From: Curtobacterium sp. MMLR14_010 | GTDB lineage: Bacteria; Actinomycetota; Actinomycetes; Actinomycetales; Microbacteriaceae | Length of the DNA stretch: 64,000 bases | Direction of reading: 5' to 3' | NCBI RefSeq assembly: GCF_001865015.1 | Contig: NZ_MJGV01000079.1 | Span: 255,578 to 319,577, forward strand | Shown: one piece after another, positions 43,000 through 51,300 of the stretch | Position numbering within the stretch: the stretch's first letter is position 1 | Layout: every line of letters begins with the position of its first letter | The notes under the pieces: generated by a model | Databases searched by the model: none | Told to the model about the DNA's origin: nothing | Seen by the model: only the letters and a program-made list of their open reading frames with translations | Program-made: the position numbers and the translations under genes

Positions 43000-44807
43000 G
43001 CTCCGTCACCCCCCTCGCCGCCGACACGTCCACCGTCCAGGGCCGCGATCCGGTCGGTCCCGCCGGCCCGGTCGTCGACGTGCAGCACCTGTCCGTCGCC
43101 TTCGGCGACCGCACCGTCGTGCAGGACGTCTCGTTCACGCTGGACCCGGGCCGCTGCGTGGCGATCGTCGGCGAGTCCGGTTCGGGCAAGAGCGTCACCG
43201 CGCGCTCGCTGCTCGGACTGAACGGGCCCGCGTCGGTGACCACGGCCTCCAGGCTGTCGCTCGGCGGACGCGATCTCCGCGACCTGTCCGACAGCGCGTG
43301 GCGGCGGGTCCGAGGCAAGGAGGTCGGGTACGTCCTGCAGGACGCCCTCGTCTCCCTGGACCCGCTCCGCCGCGTCGGGGCGTCCGTCGCCGACGCGCTC
43401 CGCGCCCACGGGGTCGGGCCGCGGGCGGAGCGGGAACGGCAGGTGATCGCGCTGCTGTCCCGCGTCGGGGTCCCGTCCCCCGAGCTCCGCGCACGCCAGC
43501 TGCCCTCCGAGTTGTCCGGCGGGCTCCGGCAGCGCGCGCTCATCGCCGCCGCCATCGCCCTGGACCCGGCGGCGCTCATCGCCGACGAGCCGACCACCGC
43601 GCTCGACACCACCGTGCAGGCGCAGATCCTGGCGCTGCTCGACGAGCTCCGGGCCGGCGGCACGGGGCTCGTGCTCATCAGCCACGACCTCGGCGTCGTC
43701 GAACAGCTCGCCGACGAGGTCGTGGTGATGCAGCACGGCGTCGTCGTCGAGCAGGGCCCCGTCGCAGCCGTCCTCGGCGACCCGCAGCACGCGTACACGA
43801 AGCGGCTGCTCGCGGCGATCCCGTCCGCGCACGCCCCCGGCGCCCGGCTGTCGGAGGCGCCGCCCGCGCCGCTCGCACCGCGCCCGGCATCGCGACCCGT
43901 GCCGTCCCCGGGGTCCGTCGTCCTCGCGGTGTCGCACGTCAGCAAGCGCTACCGAGGGCCCGACCGGGTCGTCCGCACCGTCGTGGACGACGTGTCGTTC
44001 GAGCTGCGGGCCGGGGAGACCCTCGGGATCGTGGGGGAGTCCGGGTCCGGCAAGTCCACGACGGCGGCGATCGCCCTCGCCCTGACGGCGCCGTCGTCCG
44101 GGCAGGTGCTGTTCGAGGGCCGGCCGTGGTCCGACCTGCCGGAGCGCGCACGGCGGCCCGACCGTCCCCGGATCGCCACCGTGTCGCAGGACCCGCTCTC
44201 GTCGTTCGACCCCCGGCGCACGGTGGGGGAACTCGTCGCGTCGGCGCTCGCCGGTGCTCGCGCGGCTCGCGCGGGCGCCGGGCCCGCTGCGCGTGGCCGA
44301 GTCTCGCTCGGGCGGACATCTCGCGCGGCCGGAGACCCGCAGGACGTCCGCGGGGGCGAGACTCGGTCGGCCGACCGGGACCGTGTGCACGCCCTGCTCG
44401 CCGGGGTCGGGCTCGACGAGGGCGTCGCCGGACGACACCCGTCCACGCTGTCCGGCGGGCAACGGCAGCGCGTGGCGATCGCACGAGCGCTCGCGACGGA
44501 CCCCGACGTGCTCGTGCTCGACGAGGCGGTCAGTGCGCTCGACGTCTCGGTGCAGGCGCAGGTGCTCGACCTGCTCGCCGAGATCCGACGCGCGTACGGC
44601 ACCGCCGCCCTGTTCATCTCCCACGACCTCGGTGTCATCCACCACGTCAGCGACCGGGTGCTCGTGCTGCGCGACGGCCGTGTCGTCGAGGAAGGGCCAG
44701 CCGACCAGGTGTTCCGCGACCCGCAGGACCCGTACACGCGGGGGTTGCTCGACGCCGTCCCCGGAGTCCGTGTCCACCGTCAGACCGCCCAGCAGGAGGA
44801 ACGATGA
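42996..44807 (+). CDS. Fused double ABC ATPase with an in-frame palindrome insertion
   Basis: 603 residues with two nucleotide-binding domains. The first has GESGSGKS, LSGGLRQRA and LIADEPTTALD; the second has GESGSGKST, LSGGQRQRV and LVLDEAVSALD. In the second domain, between the Q-loop (SSFDPRRTVGELVASAL) and the signature, about 20-26 extra residues (around 435-457) are encoded by the family II palindromic element at 44298-44365. The related fusion at 18488 lacks them. The insertion falls in the helical subdomain, where surface loops tolerate change, and the frame is intact, so the protein is probably functional. Confidence 0.9.
   Translation: MSSVTPLAADTSTVQGRDPVGPAGPVVDVQHLSVAFGDRTVVQDVSFTLDPGRCVAIVGESGSGKSVTARSLLGLNGPASVTTASRLSLGGRDLRDLSDSAWRRVRGKEVGYVLQDALVSLDPLRRVGASVADALRAHGVGPRAERERQVIALLSRVGVPSPELRARQLPSELSGGLRQRALIAAAIALDPAALIADEPTTALDTTVQAQILALLDELRAGGTGLVLISHDLGVVEQLADEVVVMQHGVVVEQGPVAAVLGDPQHAYTKRLLAAIPSAHAPGARLSEAPPAPLAPRPASRPVPSPGSVVLAVSHVSKRYRGPDRVVRTVVDDVSFELRAGETLGIVGESGSGKSTTAAIALALTAPSSGQVLFEGRPWSDLPERARRPDRPRIATVSQDPLSSFDPRRTVGELVASALAGARAARAGAGPAARGRVSLGRTSRAAGDPQDVRGGETRSADRDRVHALLAGVGLDEGVAGRHPSTLSGGQRQRVAIARALATDPDVLVLDEAVSALDVSVQAQVLDLLAEIRRAYGTAALFISHDLGVIHHVSDRVLVLRDGRVVEEGPADQVFRDPQDPYTRGLLDAVPGVRVHRQTAQQEER
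44298..44365. repeat. Family II palindromic element inside an ABC ATPase gene
   Basis: The right arm (44346-44365) read in reverse is CGAGTCTCGCCCCCGCGGAC, matching 19 of 20 bases of the left arm of the intergenic element at 21182. The left arm (44298-44317) is CGAGTCTCGCTCGGGCGGAC. The two arms form a long hairpin within the coding sequence without a stop codon. Confidence 0.8.
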
Positions 44808-46009
44808 CCACCACCGCACTGCCCACCACCACCTCGCTCCAGGAGCGCTTCGCACCGCTCTTCGACCGCATCGCGGAGGGCGCCGTCCACCGCGAACGGA
44901 CCAGGACGCTGCCGCACGAACAGGTCCGATGGCTCGCCGACGCCGGCTTCACGGCGGTCACCGTGCCCGAGTCCCACGGCGGATCCGGTGCGACGCCCGG
45001 TGCGCTGTTCGCGCTCCTGGTCCGGCTCGCCGAAGCGGACTCGAACCTCCCACAGCTCCTCCGCGCGCACTTCTCGTTCGTCGAGGAGCTGCTGCTCGAC
45101 CCCGGGGTCGTGCGGCGCGACGACTGGCTGACCCGCGTGGCCACGGGCGAGGTCGTCGGCAACGCCAGCCACGAGCGTTCGGGTGCCGCGGTGGGGTCGC
45201 TCACCACGCACCTCGTCCCGGACGGCGACGGCTGGCGCCTGCACGGCGAGAAGCACTACAGCACGGGGACGCTCTTCGCAGACTGGACCACCGTCACCGC
45301 GCTGACCCCGGACGGCCACACCGTCGGCGTCACCGTGCGGGTCGACGCCCCCGGGGTCGAGGTCCACGACGACTGGAACGGGTTCGGTCAGCGCCTGACC
45401 GGCAGCGGGACCACCCGGCTCGACGGGGTCCCGGTCGAGCTCTGGCAACTGCGACCCGAGCGTGCCGAACGCCGGACGGTGCTGCCGGCGTTCCTGCAGG
45501 CCGTGCTGCTGGCGTCCCTCGCCGGCGTCGCGGCCGCAGCGTCCCGGGACGCCGCGGACTTCGTGCGCACCAGGACCCGGCACTACCAGCACGGGATCGG
45601 ACCGACCGCGGCGACCGACCCGCTCGTGCAGTCCGTCGTCGGACGCATCGCGGCCGACGCCCTCGCGGCCGAGGCGATCGTGGCGCACGCGGGCGCCGCG
45701 ATCGACGAGGCCCACGCCGCGGTCCTCGCCGATGCCCCGGATGCCGATGCGCGGATCGACGCCGCGGAGCTCCGCACGATCGCCCTGCAGTCGGCCGTGG
45801 TCGAGGTCGCCCTCCGCGCCACGACGACCCTGTTCGAGGTCGGTGGCGCCAGTGCGACCGACCGCGACCGCGCCCTCGACCGGCACTGGCGGAACGCCAG
45901 GACCCTGTCGTCGCACAACCCGGTCGTGTTCCAGCAGCGGGTGATCGGCGACCACCTGGTGAACGGCGCTCCCCTCACCTACTTCTGGGCGACGGGCGAG
46001 ACCCGGTGA
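44804..46009 (+). CDS. Acyl-CoA dehydrogenase-fold flavin enzyme (DszC/SfnB-like)
   Basis: 401 residues with the three parts of the acyl-CoA dehydrogenase fold: helical N-terminus, central beta domain (WRLHGEKHYSTGTLFADWTTV) and C-terminal helical bundle ending SSHNPVVFQQRVIGDHLVNG. HEQ/RTLSSHNP resembles the DszC/SfnB branch of FMNH2-dependent monooxygenases rather than fatty acid enzymes, which keep a catalytic Glu. That branch opens organosulfur compounds to release sulfur. The ATG overlaps the ATPase stop and follows AGGAGGAACG, so uptake and breakdown are coupled. No flavin reductase gene is nearby. Confidence 0.8.
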   Translation: MTTTALPTTTSLQERFAPLFDRIAEGAVHRERTRTLPHEQVRWLADAGFTAVTVPESHGGSGATPGALFALLVRLAEADSNLPQLLRAHFSFVEELLLDPGVVRRDDWLTRVATGEVVGNASHERSGAAVGSLTTHLVPDGDGWRLHGEKHYSTGTLFADWTTVTALTPDGHTVGVTVRVDAPGVEVHDDWNGFGQRLTGSGTTRLDGVPVELWQLRPERAERRTVLPAFLQAVLLASLAGVAAAASRDAADFVRTRTRHYQHGIGPTAATDPLVQSVVGRIAADALAAEAIVAHAGAAIDEAHAAVLADAPDADARIDAAELRTIALQSAVVEVALRATTTLFEVGGASATDRDRALDRHWRNARTLSSHNPVVFQQRVIGDHLVNGAPLTYFWATGETR

Positions 46010-46052
46010 GACCCGCCGTTGCGGAGATCTGTCACCCGGAAGCGGCCCCAGC

Positions 46053-46073
46053 TACACTTGGCACCGTAAGTGT
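46053..46073 (+). promoter_or_regulatory. Probable Fic gene promoter with shared motif
   Basis: TACACT (a -10-like box) is followed by TGGCACCGTAAGTGT; ACACTT and AAGTGT form an inverted repeat (46054-46059 and 46068-46073). Seventeen of 21 positions are repeated at 47315-47335 upstream of the MFS gene. Confidence 0.5.
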
Positions 46074-46109
46074 CACTGACGTCCCACCGCGCTGACAGAT
46101 CGGATCACC

Positions 46110-47288
46110 GTGAGCTGGCCCGCGATCTCGTCCGAAGAACTCTGGTTCGAGTCGAAGTACGCGGGGTTCGGCGTCGCGGCGAGCCGCCGCACCGCCCTCG
46201 GGCATCCGTACCGTGCGGCCGTGCCGCCGCGCATCGCCGATCTCGACCCGCGCGTCAGCTCGTCCGTCGCCGCGCTCGTGGACGACGCAGTCGAAGCGCT
46301 GGTCCGCTTCGATGCGCAGCTCGGCGGTGAGATCGCGCCGTTCGCCGCGCTCCTGCTCCGCTCCGAGGCGGCCGCGTCCTCGCAGATCGAGAATCTCACT
46401 GCGAGTGCACGGGCGATCTACACAGCAGAACTCGGTGATGACTCGCGGCAGAACGCCGCGCAGATCGTCGCGAACACCCGGGCGATGCAGAGCGCCCTCG
46501 AGCTGGCCGACGACCTCACGCCCACGTCCGTGCTCGCGATGCACGCGGCGCTGCTCGACGGCCACGCCCATCATGACGCTGGCGTCTGGCGGACCGAGCC
46601 CGTCTGGATCGGTCGGAGCGCCGACAGCCCGGCCGGAGCCGACTTCGTCGCGCCCGCGTCCGAGCGTGTCCCGGCCCTGGTCGACGACGTCATGGCGTTC
46701 TCGCGGCGGACCGACCTGCCACGACTCGTGCAGATCGCCGTCGCCCACGCACAGTTCGAGACGATCCACCCCTTCACCGACGGCAACGGCCGTGCGGGTC
46801 GCGCGATGATGCAGGCGATGTTCCGGGGGACCGGGCTGACCAGGAACGTCACCATCCCGGTGTCTGCCGGCCTGCTCACGGACACCGCCGGGTACCACGC
46901 GGCGCTCGACGCCTACCGCACGGGCGAGGTCGAGCCGATCGTGGTCGCCACCGCAGAAGCGGCCTTCCGCGCAGTGAACAACGCGCACGAGTTGGTGGAC
47001 GACATCCACGCGGTCCAAGCCGGGTGGCGTGCGACCGTGACGGCGCGCGCGGACTCCGCCGTGTGGCGCGTTCTCGAGGTGGTCGCGCGGCAGCCCGTCC
47101 TCACCGGGGCATCGCTCTCGGCACAGCTCGGGCCGTCGGTCAACGTCTACCGCGCGCTCGACACGCTCGCGGCGGCCGGGGTGCTCGTGGGGAAGTCGGA
47201 GCACAAGCTGCGGGCCAAGGTCTGGCGCAGCGACGACGTCCTGCAGGCGCTGGACGCGTTCGCGCGCCGAGCCGGGCGTCGGGGCTGA
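46110..47288 (+). CDS. Fic family protein
   Basis: 392 residues. The catalytic motif HPFTDGNGRAGR near residue 220 is complete, with the His that takes part in nucleotidyl (usually AMP) transfer to a target protein. An inhibitory helix, SSQIEN near residue 89, precedes it, which marks a class II enzyme that restrains itself through the Glu. An N-terminal Fic_N-type region and a C-terminal winged helix (RQPVLTGASLSAQLGPSVNVYRALD) flank the Fic core. No separate antitoxin gene is present, in line with self-inhibition. The target is unknown. The GTG at 46110 gives the usual family start; the ribosome site is weak. Confidence 0.88.
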   Translation: MSWPAISSEELWFESKYAGFGVAASRRTALGHPYRAAVPPRIADLDPRVSSSVAALVDDAVEALVRFDAQLGGEIAPFAALLLRSEAAASSQIENLTASARAIYTAELGDDSRQNAAQIVANTRAMQSALELADDLTPTSVLAMHAALLDGHAHHDAGVWRTEPVWIGRSADSPAGADFVAPASERVPALVDDVMAFSRRTDLPRLVQIAVAHAQFETIHPFTDGNGRAGRAMMQAMFRGTGLTRNVTIPVSAGLLTDTAGYHAALDAYRTGEVEPIVVATAEAAFRAVNNAHELVDDIHAVQAGWRATVTARADSAVWRVLEVVARQPVLTGASLSAQLGPSVNVYRALDTLAAAGVLVGKSEHKLRAKVWRSDDVLQALDAFARRAGRRG

Positions 47289-47314
47289 CCCGCCGGGGCT
47301 GACGACCCCGCTGG

Positions 47315-47335
47315 TACCCTCGGGACCGCAAGTGT
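47315..47335 (+). promoter_or_regulatory. Shared promoter-like motif upstream of the MFS gene
   Basis: TACCCT followed by CGGGACCGCAAGTGT matches the motif ahead of the Fic gene at 17 of 21 positions with identical spacing. It lies 89 bp before the chosen ATG. A GTG at 47334 within it could allow a leaderless, 30-residue longer product. Confidence 0.5.
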
Positions 47336-47423
47336 GTATCTACCGGCCGCCGCACCTCGGCGGACAGCGGCGGCACCCGATGGGTCCGCAGCTCCACGGC
47401 GGGCCGAGAAGGCACACCACGAC

Positions 47424-48638
47424 ATGCTCCAGGCGCGCTCCGCAGACGCTTCCCTGATCGCCCACGCCGGGCGCTCCTACTTCCCGATCGCGTTCATCGC
47501 CAGGCTCCCATTCGCGATGATGGTGGTCGGCGTGCTGACGCTCGTCGTCGCCTCGCGTGACTCGGTCGCACTCGGGGGCATCAACTCCGCGTTCGTCGGC
47601 ATCGGCTCGGCGATCGTCGGTCCGATGGTCGGTGCAGCAGCCGACCGGTTCGGGCAGCGGACGGTCCTGGTCCCCGTCGGCCTGGCGAACGCCGTGCTGC
47701 TCGGGGTCTTCGTGCTCGTCGTGCAGAGCACCGCCCCGGACCTCGCCGTCCTGGCGCTGTCGTTCTTCGTCGGTGCCAGTGCACCCCAGGTCGCCCCGAT
47801 GTCCCGCACCCGGCTGGTCGCGATCATCCGGCAGCGCATGGCGGCGGGCCGGCAGGAGAAGGTCCTCAGCGGCACGATGGCGTACGAGTCCGCCGCCGAC
47901 GAGACGGTGTTCATCATCGGGCCGTTCCTGGTGGGACTGCTCGCGAGCGCGATCGCCCCGTGGGTCGCGGTCGCCGGGGCATCGGTGCTCACGTTCGTCT
48001 TCGTCACGGCCTTCGCCCTGCACCCGACCGGCCGCCTGGCCGTGGGAGAGCAGGCCGAGGTCACGCAGGCACCCGCCCGCCAGCTGCTCCGCCCGCGCCT
48101 CGTCGTGGTCGTCGTCGGCATCCTCGGGATCGGGTTCTTCTTCGGCTCGACGCTCACCTCGCTGACGGCGTTCATGGAGACCCACGGGGAGTCCTCGCAG
48201 GCAGGACTGCTCTACGGGCTCATGGGCATCGGGTCGGCGGGCCTGGCCCTCGGTTCGGCGGCGTTCCCACGGGCGTTCGGGATCGGCTGGCGCTGGCTGG
48301 TCTTCGGCGTCGTGCTGCTCGGCGGGGCGATCGCCTTCGCCTCGGCGGACTCCGTCCTCGCCGTCGGGATCATCCTCGCGGTCATGGGCATCGGCATCGG
48401 CCCGACGCTCGTCGCGCAGTACAGCCTCGGCTCGGACCGCTCCCCGGTCGGCCGGTCCGCGACGACGATGACGATCCTCGGGTCCGCGGTCATCGTCGGG
48501 CAGTCGCTCACCTCCGCGGTCGTGGGCGAGGTGGCCGAGTCCTCGGGCACGCAGGCGGCGATGCTGTTCCCCGCGATCTCGGCCGGGATCGTCGTGCTCG
48601 CCGCGGTGGTCAACCTCGTGCTGTCCCGCCGCGACTGA
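47424..48638 (+). CDS. MFS transporter
   Basis: 404 residues with twelve predicted helices. GPMVGAAADRFGQRTVLVPVG is motif A between helices 2 and 3, and the second half repeats the pattern (GLLYGLMGIGSAGLALGSAAF). The substrate is unknown; the layout resembles small-molecule exporters. The ATG at 47424 lies 11 nt behind GAGAAGG; a GTG at 47334 is in frame and would add a Pro/Ala-rich tail. Confidence 0.85.
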   Translation: MLQARSADASLIAHAGRSYFPIAFIARLPFAMMVVGVLTLVVASRDSVALGGINSAFVGIGSAIVGPMVGAAADRFGQRTVLVPVGLANAVLLGVFVLVVQSTAPDLAVLALSFFVGASAPQVAPMSRTRLVAIIRQRMAAGRQEKVLSGTMAYESAADETVFIIGPFLVGLLASAIAPWVAVAGASVLTFVFVTAFALHPTGRLAVGEQAEVTQAPARQLLRPRLVVVVVGILGIGFFFGSTLTSLTAFMETHGESSQAGLLYGLMGIGSAGLALGSAAFPRAFGIGWRWLVFGVVLLGGAIAFASADSVLAVGIILAVMGIGIGPTLVAQYSLGSDRSPVGRSATTMTILGSAVIVGQSLTSAVVGEVAESSGTQAAMLFPAISAGIVVLAAVVNLVLSRRD

Positions 48639-48668
48639 ACGTTCCCCTGACGACCGCTGTGGGAAGCG

Positions 48669-48733
48669 GGATCGCGCGTGGGTGGCTGGAAGGAACGACC
48701 TCCCACGCGCGTTTCGAGCACCTCGCGCGATCC
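48669..48733. terminator. Nested inverted repeats between convergent genes
   Basis: GGATCGCGCG (48669-48678) pairs with 48724-48733, and CGCGCGTGGG (48673-48682) pairs with 48702-48711. The two pairings share the left CGCGCG and exclude each other. The element lies between the ends of the MFS gene and the convergent ATPase gene. Confidence 0.65.
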
Positions 48734-48739
48734 AACCTC

Positions 48740-49960
48740 CTACGCCGTCTGGTTCCCCCGGCGGCGGACCTCCGGGATCACGAGCTGTGGCACGGCGCGC
48801 TTCATGAACTCGTCGAAGTCCGGCACGGTGAAGGCCGCATAGCCGTGGTCTGGCGTGTAGAGCAAGCCCATGTCGATGAGTTCTGCGCGTGTCGGGCCCA
48901 ACTGCGTTGATTCCCGCCGCAGGACGCGTGCGACGTCCGAGGCCTTCGCGGGATCCGGTCCGAGCTCCGCCATCGCCCGGAGGTAGGCGGTCTGCAAGGG
49001 TGTCGAGCGGTTGAGTCGCACGCGGAAGAACGAACCGTCGAGCTTGGCGAGGTACCCATCGCGGGCAGTGTCGATGTCCTCGGCCGTGATGGTGGGACCT
49101 TCGGCGATCTCCCACACCTGGTAGCCGAGCTCCTGGATGAAGTAGGGGTACCCCTTGGTGATCTCGAGGGCGAGCGTCACCGCATCCTCGGTGAAGCGCG
49201 CCCCCTCCCGCTCCGCAGGTGTGGTCAGCGCATCGCGCGCGTCGGCTTCTGCGAGGGAGTCCACCATCGGGAAACGGAAGAGGCGCTCCGCGTAGGACTT
49301 CGCGTCCCCTGCCAACTCGGCGATCTGCGGGAGCCCAGCACCGACGAACGTCACGGGCAGGCGGCGCTGCACGGTCTTGTGCAGGGCCTGGATCAGTGCT
49401 TCCAGTTGTCGAGACTGGAGGAACTGCACCTCGTCGACGAGGATCGCGATGCCCCGACCGCTGTCCTGCGCGGCTTCACCGACCGCGACGAGGACGTCGG
49501 TCAGGTCCATCGCCAGGTCGCCGTGGTCCGCCAGACCCTCGGCGGGCGCGACATCCCAGGTCATCGTCCATGTGCCTTCGGGATTGACGGAGAGCGCGAA
49601 CGACGTCAGCACCTCTGCCGCCCGCCGCGCACGGTCGTTCCACCGCTTGCGCGGGGAGATCTGCAGGAGCGCCGACCGCAGGAGTGATGCGAAGAGCTGG
49701 CGGAAGTGCGCGTCCTCGTGCTTGCTCGCCTCCACTTCGACGACTTCCCACTTCGCCGCTCGTGCTTGCTCCGCGAACTCGTTGAGCAGCACGGTCTTGC
49801 CGACGCCACGCAGACCGGTGAGGATCATCGACTGCTCGGTACGTCCGCGTCTCAGGCGCTCCAGCAGGACACCGAAGGCCCGCACGTACTCAGCACGCCC
49901 GGCCACGATCTCCGGCGTTGCCCCGGCGTTGGGCGTGTAGGGGTTCCTGATGCTGTCCAC
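48740..49960 (-). CDS. Stand-alone P-loop ATPase (archaeal-ATPase/Orc-like)
   Basis: 406 residues. Walker A is GLRGVGKT (49-56), Walker B is IAILVDEVQFL near 170, and FVGAGLPQIAELAG is sensor 1. A C-terminal winged helix (TAYLRAMAELGPDPAKASDVARVLRRES) follows, the arrangement of AAA_16/Orc1-like proteins often found in accessory DNA. No partner nuclease or toxin is adjacent. The ATG at 49960 follows GATGTTAAGGGCC... weakly; an AT-rich control region with a palindrome lies upstream. It might act in DNA maintenance or defence, but this is not shown. Confidence 0.82.
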   Translation of the reverse strand: MDSIRNPYTPNAGATPEIVAGRAEYVRAFGVLLERLRRGRTEQSMILTGLRGVGKTVLLNEFAEQARAAKWEVVEVEASKHEDAHFRQLFASLLRSALLQISPRKRWNDRARRAAEVLTSFALSVNPEGTWTMTWDVAPAEGLADHGDLAMDLTDVLVAVGEAAQDSGRGIAILVDEVQFLQSRQLEALIQALHKTVQRRLPVTFVGAGLPQIAELAGDAKSYAERLFRFPMVDSLAEADARDALTTPAEREGARFTEDAVTLALEITKGYPYFIQELGYQVWEIAEGPTITAEDIDTARDGYLAKLDGSFFRVRLNRSTPLQTAYLRAMAELGPDPAKASDVARVLRRESTQLGPTRAELIDMGLLYTPDHGYAAFTVPDFDEFMKRAVPQLVIPEVRRRGNQTA

Positions 49961-49985
49961 GAGATGATGTTAAGGGCCTTTCCCC

Positions 49986-50008
49986 ACTTTATCTCGATGT
50001 CATAAAGT
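49986..50008. promoter_or_regulatory. AT-rich palindrome upstream of the stand-alone ATPase
   Basis: ACTTTAT-N9-ATAAAGT is a perfect 7-bp inverted repeat, 26 bp before the ATPase start. It is among the most AT-rich spots in the window and also lies 22 bp past the end of mnhG. A TTTACA box on the minus strand lies just beyond. Confidence 0.6.
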
Positions 50009-50030
50009 CGGATAAGACATGTAAACCTGC

Positions 50031-50387
50031 CTAGGACTCCGTGTCGTCGACCAGTAGGTCCTCGTGGCGGTACTCGTTCGAGCGCAGCCCCGCGCGGGCG
50101 ATCATGTGCGTCGACACCGGCACCAGGAACAGCTGGAACACCATGATCGGCAGCACCACGAAGAACGCCGTCCACGTCCACACCGCCACCACGATGGCGG
50201 CGAGGGCGAAGGCCAGCCCGAGCACCTGCGGCTTCGACATCGCGTGCAGCCGGACGAGCGGGTCGGGGAAGCGGACGATCCCCACGCCGGCGCCGAGCGA
50301 CAGCAGGGACCCGACGAGCAGCAGCCCGAGGGCGATCCACGCGCGGACGCCGGCACCGTCGACGAAGGACTCGATGACCTCGATCAC
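50031..50387 (-). CDS. mnhG: Na+/H+ antiporter subunit G
   Basis: 118 residues, three membrane helices: the family block GAGVGIVRFPDPLVRLHAMSKPQVLG and FFVVLPIMVFQLFLVPVSTHMIARA. It is the last gene of the Mnh/Mrp operon; its start overlaps the mnhF stop by 4 nt. Part of the multi-subunit complex that exchanges cytoplasmic Na+ for H+. Confidence 0.92.
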   Translation of the reverse strand: MIEVIESFVDGAGVRAWIALGLLLVGSLLSLGAGVGIVRFPDPLVRLHAMSKPQVLGLAFALAAIVVAVWTWTAFFVVLPIMVFQLFLVPVSTHMIARAGLRSNEYRHEDLLVDDTES

Positions 50388-50719
50388 GATCCCTCCTGTC
50401 GTCGTTCGGGGGTGGTGGCGTCGGTGCCCTCGTCGGAGGGGTCGGACGAGGGGGTCACGGCGCGGGCGACGGCGATCGTGGCGAACACGCTCGTCGCCGC
50501 GATGACCACGAGCACCGGGATGCCGGCGAGGTCCTGCCGGACGACCATCGCCGCGGCGATCACGACGAGGACGGTGGTGAGCACCATGTCCGAGCCGATC
50601 ATCCGGTCGAGGATCGTCGGACCGCGCACGATCCGGAAGACCGCCATCGCGAGGGTCGCCCCGAGCAGGGCGAGGACCAGTGCGATGCCGATCCCCATGA
50701 CGACGACTGCTGCGCTCAT
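50384..50719 (-). CDS. mnhF: Na+/H+ antiporter subunit F
   Basis: 111 residues with three helices and the MnhF block MAVFRIVRGPTILDRMIGSDMVLTTVLVV. The C-terminal tail is charged and cytoplasmic. It overlaps mnhE and mnhG by 4 nt each. Confidence 0.92.
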   Translation of the reverse strand: MSAAVVVMGIGIALVLALLGATLAMAVFRIVRGPTILDRMIGSDMVLTTVLVVIAAAMVVRQDLAGIPVLVVIAATSVFATIAVARAVTPSSDPSDEGTDATTPERRQEGS

Positions 50720-51300
50720 CGGGTCACCTCCGGTGGCGGGTCGGACAGCTCGGACACGTCCTGCTTCGAGCCGACCGCCCGGATGACCAGGGCGTCGATC
50801 CCGAGGGCCTCGCGCTTCGCAGCCTCGACCTGCTCGACCCGTTCGGTGTCGAGCACGTGGAGCAGCAGTCGGCGGCGCTTCAGGTCGACGTCGGCGACGT
50901 AGGACCCGGGCACGAGCGACACGGCGAGCGTCGCCAGCGTGAAGGTCATCTCCGACGTGGTGTGCAGCTGCACGAGCACGATCGAGCTCCGGCGGACACC
51001 GCGTGGTCGGACGGCCACCCAGGCGACGCGGAACGACGCCCGGAACACCAGCCCCGACCAGACCACCAGGAACCACAGGAACCGCAGCGGGGAGAACCGC
51101 GTGGACAGCGGCACCGGCGGCAGGGGCAGCAGCTGCGTCACGAGCAACGCCACGACGATGCCGCAGAGCAGCGTCAGCGGGCTCCACGATCCCCAGAGCA
51201 GTGCCCACAGGACGGTCAGTCCGGCGGCGAGCGGCACGTCGTAGCGCCATGCGACGACGATGCGGCGGGCATTGGCGATGCGGCGGGTGTCGTCCCTCAT
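50716..51300 (-). CDS. mnhE: Na+/H+ antiporter subunit E
   Basis: 194 residues: two to three helices, then SSIVLVQLHTTSEMTFTLATLAVSLVPGSYVADVD, the core MnhE block (usually PVTRTLLANSITLTPGT), and a soluble domain. It overlaps both neighbours. It is needed for complex assembly in studied Mrp systems. Confidence 0.9.
   Translation of the reverse strand: MRDDTRRIANARRIVVAWRYDVPLAAGLTVLWALLWGSWSPLTLLCGIVVALLVTQLLPLPPVPLSTRFSPLRFLWFLVVWSGLVFRASFRVAWVAVRPRGVRRSSIVLVQLHTTSEMTFTLATLAVSLVPGSYVADVDLKRRRLLLHVLDTERVEQVEAAKREALGIDALVIRAVGSKQDVSELSDPPPEVTR

Noticed and set aside
46110..47288. Fic-based toxin-antitoxin pair
   Set aside because: The inhibitory SxxxEN motif lies within the same protein and no small antitoxin gene is adjacent, so a class II self-inhibited Fic is more likely.
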